A DNA stretch of 64,000 nt from Kroppenstedtia guangzhouensis (GTDB lineage Bacteria > Bacillota > Bacilli > Thermoactinomycetales > DSM-45169): the NCBI RefSeq assembly GCF_014637345.1, contig NZ_BMEX01000001.1, forward strand, positions 62,001 through 126,000, written 5' to 3'. The notes beneath the pieces are model-generated. The model made no database searches. It saw only the letters and a list, made by a program, of their open reading frames with translations, and was not told the origin of the DNA. Of this stretch, positions 6,201 through 14,912 are shown piece after piece (positions within the stretch are counted from its first letter, which is position 1; each line of letters begins with the position of its first letter). The translations under genes and the position numbers were made by a program.

Positions 6201-7918
6201 GGGAGGGAAAAGTCAGAGAGAAGAATAAAACATGGAGCGGTGGGCTGGGGATATTAAAAATTATGATCCTCCTGTTTTTTATGATTTTCCTGATCCTCCC
6301 CTTGGTATCCATTCTGTTGGTCAGTTTTGTCGGGGAGCCGATCAATCTCCCGGGAAGTCTGGTGGACCCCCTGATCCGCTCGGCGACACTGGAGAAGATT
6401 TCTGAGTTTTCTCTGGTGGGTTATCAGAATCTTTGGCGAGATTCGCGGTATCTGTCAGCACTCATGAATAGTCTCAAACTGGCCACAGGGGTCTCCCTAT
6501 GTGTGACGTTGTTGTGTCTGCCGATGGCCTATGCTTTCGCCCGGACCGATATGCCCTTTAAAAAAACATTTGCCGCGCTGGCCACGGTTCCTTTGGTGAT
6601 GCCGACCTTTATCTCCTCCTATGCATTTATGCTGATGTTTGGACAGACGGGGTGGGTGAATCACCTGTGGCGAGCCCTGAGCGGGGAGGGAGTCCTGTTT
6701 GAAGTCCAGTCGATGCTGGGGATTATCTTGGTCCAGGTCTTCTTCTTCTTCCCCTATGCCCTGTGGCCGATGGTGGCGGCGTTCCGTGCCAGTGACTCCG
6801 CACTGGAAGAAGCTTCCCGCAACTTGGGGGCGAAAGGGGGGATCACCTTCCTGGGAGTAACTCTTCCGTTGGCGGGTCCGGGGATTTTATCCAGTATGCT
6901 GTTGGTATTCACCATCAGTTTCTCCGATTTTGGAACCCCGATTATCCTGGCTCCCAAGAATCTGAATTTGATTGTAGTGGAAGCTTACCGGGAGATTGCT
7001 GGTTTTTTCAATTGGACGGGGTCTGCCATCTTGACAGTGGTGATGGTGGGAGTGGCTGCACTTTTCTTCTGGTTGCAACGGTGGGTGATCCGTGGGAAGG
7101 AGTACGGCACCATATCGGGAAAGCCGATGGGATCCGGGGGGATGAAAGGGAAAGGCTTGAATCGATTTCTCTCCTTGTATACTCTGCTCGTTCTCCTGGT
7201 TCCCCTGCTGGCGGTCGGGTCCATCTTCCTTTCTTCCATCGCCACCACTTGGGGGCACGATGCACTTCCTGACGGATATACATTGAAACACTACGCCACC
7301 ATCTTCAGCAACTCTTCCGGCAACATTCTCAACAGTCTGATCCTGGCGATGGGGGCTTTGCTGCTCAGTGTGGTGATCGCTGTATTTGTCTCTTGGTTTG
7401 TGGTGCGGAGAGGGTCGGTTTCCCTGGATTGGCTATCGTCGATTCCATTGGTTGTACCGGGAATTGCATTGGGGATTGCCCTGATCCAAACCTTCAACAC
7501 TCCACCGTTGCAATTGACCGGGACGGCACTTCTCTTGGTGATTGCCTACACGATCCGTCGGATGCCTTATATGATTCGCTCCACAATGGGGACAATGATG
7601 GCGATCCGGCGCGATGTGGAGGAGGCATCGGTAAGTCTCGGAGCCTCTCCCTTCATGACCATGGCGACTGTGGTCGGGCCGTTGATGTTGCCGGGAATTA
7701 TTGCCGGCGGGATCCTCGTTTTTGTGACGGTGATCAAGGAAACCAGCATCTCTATTCTGATGGCACCGACGGACTGGGCGCCGATGAGTTTGGCTGTTTT
7801 TCAGAACCTGCTTCGCGGGGAGTTTTACACTGCATCCGCCATGTCCATCGTGATCATCGTCTTGGTCATTCTCCTGCAAAACTTGGCCGGGAAGGTGACG
7901 CGGGACCAACTCTACTGA
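6197..7918 (+). CDS. Fused two-domain ABC transporter permease (FbpB type)
   Basis: The 573-residue protein contains two tandem permease domains, each with about six membrane segments and one EAA loop: EEASRNLGAKGGITFLGV in the first half and EEASVSLGASPFMTMATV in the second. It therefore supplies both channel halves in one chain, as in FbpB-type systems. The GTG at 6197 overlaps the ATPase stop by four bases; no other start precedes the first membrane segment except a poor internal ATG at 6263. It completes the importer with the preceding lipoprotein and ATPase. Confidence 0.9.
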   Translation: MREGKVREKNKTWSGGLGILKIMILLFFMIFLILPLVSILLVSFVGEPINLPGSLVDPLIRSATLEKISEFSLVGYQNLWRDSRYLSALMNSLKLATGVSLCVTLLCLPMAYAFARTDMPFKKTFAALATVPLVMPTFISSYAFMLMFGQTGWVNHLWRALSGEGVLFEVQSMLGIILVQVFFFFPYALWPMVAAFRASDSALEEASRNLGAKGGITFLGVTLPLAGPGILSSMLLVFTISFSDFGTPIILAPKNLNLIVVEAYREIAGFFNWTGSAILTVVMVGVAALFFWLQRWVIRGKEYGTISGKPMGSGGMKGKGLNRFLSLYTLLVLLVPLLAVGSIFLSSIATTWGHDALPDGYTLKHYATIFSNSSGNILNSLILAMGALLLSVVIAVFVSWFVVRRGSVSLDWLSSIPLVVPGIALGIALIQTFNTPPLQLTGTALLLVIAYTIRRMPYMIRSTMGTMMAIRRDVEEASVSLGASPFMTMATVVGPLMLPGIIAGGILVFVTVIKETSISILMAPTDWAPMSLAVFQNLLRGEFYTASAMSIVIIVLVILLQNLAGKVTRDQLY

Positions 7919-7937
7919 GGTGAAGGGAGAGGAGAGG

Positions 7938-8723
7938 ATGAAACCGGGGGGATATATTTTTGATTTGGATGGGACGGTTTATCTCGGGGAACATCCCGTG
8001 CCGGGGGCGGATGCGGCGATCCGGGCTCTGCGGGCGAGAGGGGATCGGGTGCTTTTTCTCTCCAACAAACCGATTGCCCGCCGGGAGGAGTATGTGAGCA
8101 AACTGCGACGGATGGGCATTCCTGTCGAGTTGGAGGAGGTGGTTAACTCGTCTCTGGTGACCGCCCGATACTTTCAAAGGGTTTGTCGTTCCGGGGAGAA
8201 GGTGTTGGTGGTCGGCGAGGAGCCGATCCGGGAAGAGTTGTCGAAACACGGGGTCTTGTTGACGGAGGAACCGGCGGAGGCCCGTTATGTGTTATTGTCT
8301 TGGGATCGGGGATTCACCTATGACAAATTGAACCGGGTGTTTCAGGCATGGAAGCGAGGGGCGGAAATCGTTGCTTCCAACCCGGACCGAACCTGTCCCG
8401 TGGCCGGAGGGGAGCTGCCGGATACCGCCGCTTTGATCGGTGCGGTGGAAGCTGTGACCGGTCAACGGGTGGGGCGGGTGGTCGGTAAACCCTCTTCGCT
8501 GATGGCCCAAGCCGCCCTTTGCCATCTGGGTTTGAAACCGGCTCTCTGTTGGATGGTGGGGGACCGGTTGGAAACGGATATCCGAATGGCCCGGGAGAAC
8601 GGACTGAGATCGGCGCTGGTCTTGACGGGGATCAGCACCCGCAGGGAGGCGGAGAGAAGTCCCTGGCGGCCGGATCGCATCCTTGACAGTATCGCCGAAG
8701 TGCCTCAGTTGACCTCACGATAA
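7938..8723 (+). CDS. HAD-superfamily IIA phosphatase (NagD-like)
   Basis: The 261-residue protein opens with FDLDGTVYLG, giving the nucleophile D9 and D11, and carries SNKP (motif II), K in VGKPS (motif III) and GDRLETDI (motif IV). The large cap between motifs II and III fits subclass IIA, whose members dephosphorylate sugar phosphates, phosphoglycolate, p-nitrophenyl phosphate or glycerol phosphates. The ATG at 7938 follows AAGGGAGAGGAGAGG. It lies 19 bases after the permease and is probably co-transcribed, which suggests that the imported substrate may be a phosphate ester. Confidence 0.88.
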   Translation: MKPGGYIFDLDGTVYLGEHPVPGADAAIRALRARGDRVLFLSNKPIARREEYVSKLRRMGIPVELEEVVNSSLVTARYFQRVCRSGEKVLVVGEEPIREELSKHGVLLTEEPAEARYVLLSWDRGFTYDKLNRVFQAWKRGAEIVASNPDRTCPVAGGELPDTAALIGAVEAVTGQRVGRVVGKPSSLMAQAALCHLGLKPALCWMVGDRLETDIRMARENGLRSALVLTGISTRREAERSPWRPDRILDSIAEVPQLTSR

Positions 8724-8726
8724 AAA

Positions 8727-8778
8727 GAGCGGGTCGGGGATTCCTTCCTCGAAAGGAGAAGGAGCATCCCGCCCGCTC
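8727..8778. terminator. Bidirectional terminator between the HAD gene and speA
   Basis: GAGCGGG at 8727-8733 pairs with CCCGCTC at 8772-8778, and the inner parts pair further (GGATTCCTTC with GAAGGAGCATCC, imperfectly). AAAAA precedes it and CTTTTTC follows, so it serves both converging genes. Confidence 0.8.
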
Positions 8779-8785
8779 ATCTTTT

Positions 8786-10246
8786 TCAAAACTCTCTCAA
8801 TACCCGGATCATACGGATTTCCGGATCTTCCGGCCCCTGTACGGGAAGGCCGGCATTCCGGTGCTCGATGATATACTGGAGGTTTTCTTCTGTGATCCGT
8901 TCTCCGGGAAGCAAGACGGGAATCCCCGGGGGATAGATCATGATAAACTCTGCGATGATCCGGCCGGCCGATTCCAAAAAGGGGACTGGTACGGTATCCC
9001 CATAGAAGGCATCCCGGGGAGAGACGGCGAGCACGGGAAGTTCCGGAATCCGGACCGGTTCGACCTTCCTTTGCCCTCCTGTGCAAAATTCCCGGGACAA
9101 CCCCTCCAGTGCTTGCACCAAAGTATCGATGGATTCAGCAGAATCTCCGGGAGTTATCAGACACAGAATGTTGTACAGATCGGATAATTCCACCTCGATA
9201 TTCCACTGTTCCCGAAGCCAAGTTTCCGCATCGTAGCCGGTGATGCCCAGACTGTGCAAATGGATGATCAACTTGGTTTCATCCATGGCATGGGTGGCTT
9301 CCCCGCCAAGGATCTCCCGGCCGACACAACGGAGACCGGGGATCTCATTGATTCTCCTTCTGGCAAGGTCCGCCAGCTGAAGTGCCTTCCCGATCCGCTC
9401 TTTGCCTTGGGTGGCCAGGTAACGCCGGGCTGTGTCCAGGGAAGCGAGAAGAAGGTAGGAAGTGGAAGTCGTGGTCAACATGCTGATTATTGTTTGCACC
9501 CGGCGGGGGGAGATGAGGCCTTCCCGGAGATTCAACACCGAACTTTGAGTGAGGGATCCTCCGAGCTTGTGTACACTGGTGGCGGCCATGTCAGCCCCGG
9601 CCTGCATGGCGGACAGTGGCAAATTCTCATGGAAGTGGGTATGCACTCCGTGGGCTTCATCCACCAGAACTGGAATTCCCCAGGAGTGGGCCAAGTCCAC
9701 GATTTCTTCCAGATGGCAGGCGACCCCGAAGTATGTGGGGTTGATCAACAAGACCGCCTTGGTATCGGGATGAAGATTGAGCGCCTTTTCCACCCCTTGC
9801 CGGGTGACCCCGTGGGCGATTCCCAGCTCTTCGTCCATGACCGGATGGACAAAGACCGGGTGACCTCCCGCCAAGATCAAGGCGGAGAGAACGGATTTAT
9901 GAACATTCCGGGGAACAATGATCTTATCTCCAGGACTGCAGACGGACATCACCATCGCCATGATGGCCCCGCTGGTCCCCTGCACGGAGAAGAAGGTGTG
10001 ATCGGCACCGAAGGCTTCCGCTGCCAGATACTGAGCTTCCTGGATGACACCGTGGGGATGGTGCAGATCATCCAAAGGTTGAATGTTGATCAAATCGATG
10101 GATAAGGCTTGATCCCCCATGAACTGGCGAAATTCAGGGTCCATTCCCTTCCCTTTTTTATGTCCGGGAATATGAAACGGAAGGGGATTTTTCATGGCGT
10201 GTTTTTTGAGACAGGTGAATAAGGGAGTATGTGCTTGTTTGGACAC
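8786..10246 (-). CDS. speA: Arginine decarboxylase, PLP-dependent (SpeA family)
   Basis: The 486-residue protein matches the Bacillus SpeA pattern: FHIPGHKKGKGMDPEFR near the start, FFSVQGTSGAIMAMVM, VDEAHGVH at 195-202, and the PLP lysine K227 in ATSVHKLGGSLTQSS. It should decarboxylate arginine to agmatine, the first step of polyamine synthesis; lysine or ornithine cannot be excluded from sequence alone. The GTG at 10246 follows AGAAAGGTAG on the minus strand and agrees with the family start. An upstream ATG at 10369 would add an unrelated tail. It shares the terminator region with the HAD gene. Confidence 0.9.
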   Translation of the reverse strand: MSKQAHTPLFTCLKKHAMKNPLPFHIPGHKKGKGMDPEFRQFMGDQALSIDLINIQPLDDLHHPHGVIQEAQYLAAEAFGADHTFFSVQGTSGAIMAMVMSVCSPGDKIIVPRNVHKSVLSALILAGGHPVFVHPVMDEELGIAHGVTRQGVEKALNLHPDTKAVLLINPTYFGVACHLEEIVDLAHSWGIPVLVDEAHGVHTHFHENLPLSAMQAGADMAATSVHKLGGSLTQSSVLNLREGLISPRRVQTIISMLTTTSTSYLLLASLDTARRYLATQGKERIGKALQLADLARRRINEIPGLRCVGREILGGEATHAMDETKLIIHLHSLGITGYDAETWLREQWNIEVELSDLYNILCLITPGDSAESIDTLVQALEGLSREFCTGGQRKVEPVRIPELPVLAVSPRDAFYGDTVPVPFLESAGRIIAEFIMIYPPGIPVLLPGERITEENLQYIIEHRNAGLPVQGPEDPEIRMIRVLREF

Positions 10247-10322
10247 GGCGGTTCTACCTTTCTGAACAAAATTCCATGAGGCACAGTATAGCAGATCGGA
10301 CCGGGATTTAGAAAGGGGAAAC

Positions 10323-10348
10323 AAAAAAGCCTTCCCGGAAGGGGAAGG
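10323..10348 (-). terminator. Terminator after the UPF0637 gene
   Basis: Read on the minus strand, CCTTCCC and GGGAAGG flank a five-base loop and are followed by CTTTTTTG. It separates the UPF0637 gene from speA. Confidence 0.75.
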
Positions 10349-10365
10349 AGACGGATCTGGCTTGT

Positions 10366-10992
10366 TCAAAGGGAGAGCCGGGCGAGGCGGTACAGATGTT
10401 CCAGTGAAGAAAATGTTTCCCGGATCACCTCTTTCAGCTGGGTACTGTCATGTACCTTGGGATCCTCCCGGCTTAACACCCGGCCACAAAGAAATTCGGC
10501 CTTTTTCACGTTCCGGAGTCGCTCCAGAGTCGCTTCCACCCCTTCCCTACCCAGTTCACTCAGGGGGTGAACTTCGGGGCGGGTGTGATCCTGGGAAAGG
10601 ACAAAATCGGAAGGGAGTCCGGGAAGAATTTCATCCAGCTGTTCCAAAAGGTTTTGGGCAAATCCCGGTTTGTCGGGATATTCATAGATCAAGGCAAACA
10701 TGGCAAAGAGTCCGGTTTCCCGGATTCCCACCTGAAAGTGGGGTTGGGATTTATACCCCCTTTTTTGAGGGGACCAGGCCACCCAGGTCTCATCGGGAGG
10801 ATTTACTGTCCGCCGGGCATGTTTGGCTACATGGATGTACATCTCATCCCCGGTCAGGCGGGAGAGATAGGGAGCGATAGTTTCCCCGATTCCTTTCAAT
10901 TTAGGGCGGATCCTCTCTTTCAATCCTTCCATCCGGGGTTTCAATCCCTTGATGGTGAATACGTCAAAATCTCTGTCCTCAAATCCCTGCAT
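10366..10992 (-). CDS. UPF0637 (DUF1054) family protein, YktB-like
   Basis: The 208-residue protein shows the family pattern: F-x-x-x-D-F-D-V-F-T-I-x-G-L, a run of charged helices (MEGLKERIRPKL), HVAKHARRTVNPPDETW and PHFQVGI. The family has a known fold but no established function. There is no signal peptide. The ATG at 10992 is chosen because family members begin just before the F-x-x-x-DFD block and AAAGGATGG lies upstream. It is a single-gene unit ending in the terminator at 10323-10348. Confidence 0.85.
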   Translation of the reverse strand: MQGFEDRDFDVFTIKGLKPRMEGLKERIRPKLKGIGETIAPYLSRLTGDEMYIHVAKHARRTVNPPDETWVAWSPQKRGYKSQPHFQVGIRETGLFAMFALIYEYPDKPGFAQNLLEQLDEILPGLPSDFVLSQDHTRPEVHPLSELGREGVEATLERLRNVKKAEFLCGRVLSREDPKVHDSTQLKEVIRETFSSLEHLYRLARLSL

Positions 10993-11147
10993 CCTGAATC
11001 CATCCTTTCGCCACCCTTCGTCCATTCTATATTAACACAATGAACCAGAAACCAAACGGCCCTTGGTGTGCAAATACCGTGACCCAAATCAGTTCGGTAA
11101 CGTAAATTGATTAGAAAAAATATTCGATCAAGGAAATGGGTTTATTA

Positions 11148-11242
11148 ACAGATGGAAGCGGGCATCCTGTAGCCAGAGTCAGCGGATGCCAAATGTTGGA
11201 CATCGGTGAAGCTCCCATCAGCCCGGGTGGTGGGAAATTCAA
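11148..11242 (+). ncRNA. Candidate structured leader upstream of a small gene
   Basis: GATGGAAGC (11152-11160) can pair with GCTCCCATC (11211-11219). Inside lie a GCATCC/GGATGC hairpin and a short ATGT/ACAT hairpin, which together would form a three-way junction. CCCATC can alternatively pair with GGTGGG downstream (11229-11234), giving two exclusive folds just before a ribosome site. I recognise no known riboswitch class. The pairing was found by eye and no energy calculation was done. Confidence 0.35.
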
Positions 11243-11277
11243 ACAAATACCAACCTATAAAGGGGTGCAGCGTGACC

Positions 11278-11469
11278 GTGGAAGATGTGATCAAGGCCTA
11301 TCGTTGTCGGGAGCCGGAAAAGCGGATCCCTGTCCTCCGTCTCGAGTTGGATTACGAGCTGGCCCTGTTGCATGAGGCGATGGTCGAAAATAATCCCCAC
11401 CTGGTGGATCAATGCAAATCCCGTCTGCGGGAACTTCGCCGGGAGATGATAATGTTGGAGGCATTGTAA
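11278..11469 (+). CDS. Small hypothetical protein (63 residues)
   Basis: I do not recognise this protein. It is highly charged and predicted to be mostly helical, with two helices separated by ENNPHLVDQ, a layout slightly like the Spo0E phosphatase hairpin but without its S-Q-x-x-x-D signature. The coding case rests on AAAGGGGTG upstream and the good terminator soon after. The GTG at 11278 gives a spacing of about ten bases; a GTG at 11272 is also possible. The long leader before it may be structured. Confidence 0.5.
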   Translation: MEDVIKAYRCREPEKRIPVLRLELDYELALLHEAMVENNPHLVDQCKSRLRELRREMIMLEAL

Positions 11470-11521
11470 AAAATAAAACAATTTAATAAAGAGGAACCTC
11501 ACCAATCGTTGTCGAATGAAA

Positions 11522-11555
11522 AAAGTGTATCTTCATTTGGGAGATGCACTTTTTT
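11522..11555. terminator. Terminator upstream of pepA
   Basis: AGTGTATCT at 11524-11532 pairs with AGATGCACT at 11542-11550 (one G-U pair), with A-rich sequence before and six T after. It ends the small-gene transcript. Confidence 0.75.
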
Positions 11556-11603
11556 ATTTATGCATGAATCCGCGGAATAAACAAAGATGCGGGAGGGATT
11601 TTT

Positions 11604-13103
11604 ATGGAGTGGAAAGTGACCAAGGAAGCGTTGACTTCGTTGGCGACGGACTGTTTGTTGGTGGTTCATACCCAGGGGGAAGAGGCCTTGAAAGGTTGCA
11701 CCCAAGAGGTGGATGAAGCGTTGGATCACCGGATTTCCAGGCTGGTGACAGAGGGGGAGATCACGGGAAAACACGGGGAAGTGACACTGATTCACAATTG
11801 GGGAAAGATTCCCGCTAAAAGGCTCCTAGTATTGGGACTGGGCAAGAGTGGTGAAGTGGATTTGGACAAAGTGAAGAACGGGATGGCCATCGCCGCCCGC
11901 AAAGCGCGGGCCGCCGGAGTCAAACAACTGACGGTCGCCTGTTCCCAGACTCTGAACCACCGATGGAACCCGGCTGATTTGGTGCAGGCGGTGGTGGAAG
12001 GGTTTGAGTTGGGGGTTTATCGCTATCGGGGATATAAACAGGAGCGACAAGAGGAGGGATCCATCGAAACTGTCTGGTTGTCGATGCCGGGGGTGACCGA
12101 TTCCGCTTTTGAAGCCGGTATTGAACGGGGACGTGTCTTTGCAGCCGCCACCAACACCGCCCGGGATCTCACCCATGAACCGGCCAACAAACTGACCCCC
12201 TCCATCCTGGCGGAACGGGCCTTGGAAATAGCGGATCGATATGGGATTGAGGCTGAGATATTGGATGAACAAAAACTGAATGAACTGGGCATGGATGCGC
12301 TCCTCGCAGTTTCCCGAGCCAGCACAGAGATGCCGCGCATGATTGTTCTCCACTACCGGGGAGCCCCGGAATCCAAGGAGATTCTTGGCTGGGTGGGCAA
12401 AGGAGTCACTTTTGATTCCGGCGGGATCCAAGTCAAGCCGGGACGGGGTATGGAGGAGATGAATGGGGATATGGCCGGTGCTGCCGCCGTGCTGGGAGCG
12501 ATGCAGGCTGTTGGAGCCCTGAAGCCTCACTGCAACGTGACCGCCGTGATTCCCACCTGTGAAAATATGATCAACGGCAGCGGGTACCGGCCGGGGGATG
12601 TCATCTCTTCCTTCAGTGGGAAGACGATTGAAATCCAGCACACCGACGCGGAAGGCCGTCTGATTCTGGCCGACGGACTGGCATATGCCCGCCGTCTGGG
12701 GGCCACTTCCCTGGTCGATGTGGCCACTTTGACCGGCGCGGTGATCGTGGCTCTGGGATACACTGCCACCGGTTTGATGACCAATGAGGAGAATTGGGCG
12801 GAAGAGGTGAAAGCCGCAGCCCGCTTGGCCGGGGAAAAGATGTGGGAACTCCCCATGTTTGAAGAATACGGGGAATACCTGAAAAGTGAAGTGGCCGACC
12901 TGAAAAATGAAGGAGGGGCTCCTGCCGGTTCCATCCAAGGCGGGATGTTCCTGAAACATTTCGCCGGGGAGACCCCGTGGGTCCATCTCGATATCGCCGG
13001 GACGGCGGAATCGAAAAAAGAAAGTGGCATCCATCCCAAAGGATCCACCGGAGTGGCCGTCCGAACCCTCGCCCAGTTGGCGATGCGCTTTGCGGGCAAG
13101 TAA
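11604..13103 (+). CDS. pepA: Leucyl aminopeptidase, M17 family
   Basis: The 499-residue enzyme has the N-terminal macro-like domain and the C-terminal M17 catalytic domain. Metal and catalytic residues are visible in GVTFDSGGIQVKPGRGMEEM, NGDMAG and HTDAEGRL (D348, E350). It removes N-terminal residues from peptides in the cytoplasm and works as a hexamer in the family. The signature octapeptide is normally NTDAEGRL; here residue 346 is His instead of Asn, while the metal ligands are intact. The ATG follows GGGAGGG. No operon partner is required by spacing. Confidence 0.92.
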   Translation: MEWKVTKEALTSLATDCLLVVHTQGEEALKGCTQEVDEALDHRISRLVTEGEITGKHGEVTLIHNWGKIPAKRLLVLGLGKSGEVDLDKVKNGMAIAARKARAAGVKQLTVACSQTLNHRWNPADLVQAVVEGFELGVYRYRGYKQERQEEGSIETVWLSMPGVTDSAFEAGIERGRVFAAATNTARDLTHEPANKLTPSILAERALEIADRYGIEAEILDEQKLNELGMDALLAVSRASTEMPRMIVLHYRGAPESKEILGWVGKGVTFDSGGIQVKPGRGMEEMNGDMAGAAAVLGAMQAVGALKPHCNVTAVIPTCENMINGSGYRPGDVISSFSGKTIEIQHTDAEGRLILADGLAYARRLGATSLVDVATLTGAVIVALGYTATGLMTNEENWAEEVKAAARLAGEKMWELPMFEEYGEYLKSEVADLKNEGGAPAGSIQGGMFLKHFAGETPWVHLDIAGTAESKKESGIHPKGSTGVAVRTLAQLAMRFAGK

Positions 13104-13120
13104 AATGTTTCCTCTCTTTT

Positions 13121-13153
13121 CAGGGGCGTCCCGCCAATCGGCATGGACGTCTC
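13121..13153 (+). terminator. Weak hairpin after pepA
   Basis: GGCGTCC near 13124 pairs imperfectly with GGACGTC near 13144 and is followed by a CT-rich tract rather than a clean T run. It is a plausible but weak terminator. Confidence 0.35.
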
Positions 13154-13184
13154 TCTTTCTGTTATCCAAAAGGAGGGAAAGGTT

Positions 13185-13940
13185 TTGAAAATCCTTCGTT
13201 ACGAAAAAGCAGGGGAAATCGGTTACGGAGTATTGAAGGGTGACCGAATCCAACCCCTGAAAGGGAATTTGTTTGACTCCTTCACAATTTGCAGGGAAGA
13301 GATTCCCCGTGATGAAGTCCGGTTGTTGAGTCCGCTTGATCCCAACAAGTTAATTCTGATCGGCCGTAACTACGCGGCCCATGCTGCTGAGGGGGGGCAA
13401 CCTGTTCCCGAAGAGCCACTGATGTTTCTCGCATCGCCGACAGCTGTGATCGGACCGGGAGAGGTCATCCGGCTGCCCAATCTGGAGGACCGGATCGACC
13501 ATGAAGCGGAGCTGGCGGTCGTGATCGGTAAAAGAGGCAAGGAGATTCCCCGTGATCGCGCGATGGAATATATCTTCGGTTATACTTGTGGAAACGATGT
13601 TTCCAACCGCATCCTTCAGAAGAGAGACGGTCAATATACCCGGGCCAAATCCTTCGACACCTTTAAACCTCTGGGACCCTGGATTGAAACGGATCTCAAC
13701 CCTTCCAACCTCGCCATTCGTTTGACGGTGAACGGGGAAATCCGTCAGGATGGCTGTACAAAAGATATGATTTTCTCCGTCCCCATATTGGTGGAAGCGA
13801 TCTCCGCAGTGTTTCCCCTGGAGCCGGGGGATGTGATCCTGACCGGAACTCCGAGCGGGGTGTCGCCACTTTGTCCCGGAGATGAAGTTCAGGTGGAGAT
13901 CGAGGGAATCGGTACCCTCACCAATCGGGTGGAGGGTTGA
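13185..13940 (+). CDS. Fumarylacetoacetate hydrolase (FAH) family protein
   Basis: The 251-residue protein has the FAH fold signature: LIGRNYAAHAAEGG, the metal-binding EAELAVVIGKRGKEI, GYTCGNDVSNR, FDTFKPLGPWI and GDVILTGTPSGV. Relatives include oxaloacetate decarboxylases, acylpyruvate hydrolases and homoprotocatechuate isomerases, and the substrate cannot be assigned. The TTG at 13185 follows AAAAGGAGGG by eight bases, and homologues start at KILRYE. The upstream ATG at 13143 has no ribosome site. Confidence 0.88.
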   Translation: MKILRYEKAGEIGYGVLKGDRIQPLKGNLFDSFTICREEIPRDEVRLLSPLDPNKLILIGRNYAAHAAEGGQPVPEEPLMFLASPTAVIGPGEVIRLPNLEDRIDHEAELAVVIGKRGKEIPRDRAMEYIFGYTCGNDVSNRILQKRDGQYTRAKSFDTFKPLGPWIETDLNPSNLAIRLTVNGEIRQDGCTKDMIFSVPILVEAISAVFPLEPGDVILTGTPSGVSPLCPGDEVQVEIEGIGTLTNRVEG

Positions 13941-14046
13941 AGGAAAAGGAGAAGGGGGGCCGGAGTCGGATTCTCTCTTAGCCTGGATGGATCTCCTTCT
14001 GTTTGCATCAGCAAATCATACCCGCATTCTGCAGAAAGGAATGGAC

Positions 14047-14781
14047 ATGGAGCCGATACGTATTTTTGCCCATCGCGGATTTTCAGCCGCAGCCCCGGAA
14101 AACACGATGGCTGCCTTTCGATTGGCGGCGGAGGCCGGGGCTGACGGCCTGGAATTGGATGTACATCTTTCAAAGGACAGGGAAGTTGTGGTCATCCACG
14201 ATGAAACAGTGAGCCGAACCACCGACGGAAAGGGAAAGGTGAGGGAACTCACTCTGGAGGAGCTTCGCCGTTTGGATGCCGGCAGCCGCTTCGGCAGGGA
14301 GTTTGCAGGGGAGAAGATTCCCCTGCTTCATGAGGTGCTGGAGCTGGCTGTTCAAAAGAATCTGTGGTTGAATATTGAACTTAAAAACAATAAGTTTCCC
14401 GATCCCGCCTTGGAGGAGAAAGTTCTGGAACTGACTGCCCGGTTTGGCTTGACCCGGAAGGTCATTTTCTCCTCTTTTAATCATTACAGCCTGCGGCGGC
14501 TCAAGGAAAAGCAACCGGAAGTTGATACGGCCCTTCTCTATATGGCTCGCCTTATTGAACCGTGGCATTACGCCGACCGGGTGGGCGCCGATTCTCTTCA
14601 CCCCTACTGGCCCACGGTTACAGAAGAGGTGATCCGGTCGTGCAGGGAACGAGGGTTGAACCTCCGCCCTTTCACAGTCAATCAGGCCCGGGAGATGCGC
14701 CGATTGATCCGATTGGGTGTAAATGGAATCATCACCGATAAAGTGAGCCTGTTATCGGAGCTCCTGGGAAAGACCGGGTAA
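14047..14781 (+). CDS. Glycerophosphodiester phosphodiesterase
   Basis: The 244-residue protein carries the GDPD motif: AHRGFSAAAPENT with the catalytic His, ELDVHLSKD with the metal-binding Glu and Asp, VVIHDETVSRTT with the second His, and IELKN. It hydrolyses glycerophosphodiesters to glycerol-3-phosphate and an alcohol. No signal peptide is seen, so it is probably cytoplasmic (UgpQ-like). The ATG at 14047 has AGAAAGGA seven bases away; an ATG at 14041 is too close to it. It follows the FAH gene on the same strand. Confidence 0.9.
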   Translation: MEPIRIFAHRGFSAAAPENTMAAFRLAAEAGADGLELDVHLSKDREVVVIHDETVSRTTDGKGKVRELTLEELRRLDAGSRFGREFAGEKIPLLHEVLELAVQKNLWLNIELKNNKFPDPALEEKVLELTARFGLTRKVIFSSFNHYSLRRLKEKQPEVDTALLYMARLIEPWHYADRVGADSLHPYWPTVTEEVIRSCRERGLNLRPFTVNQAREMRRLIRLGVNGIITDKVSLLSELLGKTG

Positions 14782-14830
14782 GGCTTTGTTGCGGCGGGAA
14801 GGGACAAAGTGGTATGATGAAGAAGGTTGA

Positions 14831-14860
14831 CGAGGCGCCCAAAAGTGGCGCTTCTTTGGT
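14831..14860 (+). terminator. Hairpin between the phosphodiesterase gene and nfo
   Basis: GGCGCC and GGCGC flank CAAAAGT and are followed by TTCTTTGG. It is probably a terminator for the phosphodiesterase gene. A weak promoter (TTGCGG, 18 bases, TATGAT) lies just upstream. Confidence 0.5.
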
Positions 14861-14912
14861 TATTTAAGGCCTGTTGGTGGTGTACCGTCGGATTGTCAGG
14901 GGAGGGATTGGA

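Noticed and set aside
9254-10105. 283-codon plus-strand frame opposite speA
   Set aside because: It is antisense to the conserved PLP enzyme and has no ribosome site or domain.
11272-11469. Spo0E-type phosphatase for the 63-residue protein
   Set aside because: The helical hairpin length is similar but the S-Q-x-x-x-D signature is absent.
11826-13253. Long open frame on the minus strand across pepA (475 codons)
   Set aside because: It lies opposite the strongly conserved pepA, has a low-complexity, family-free product, and arises from codon bias in GC-rich sequence.
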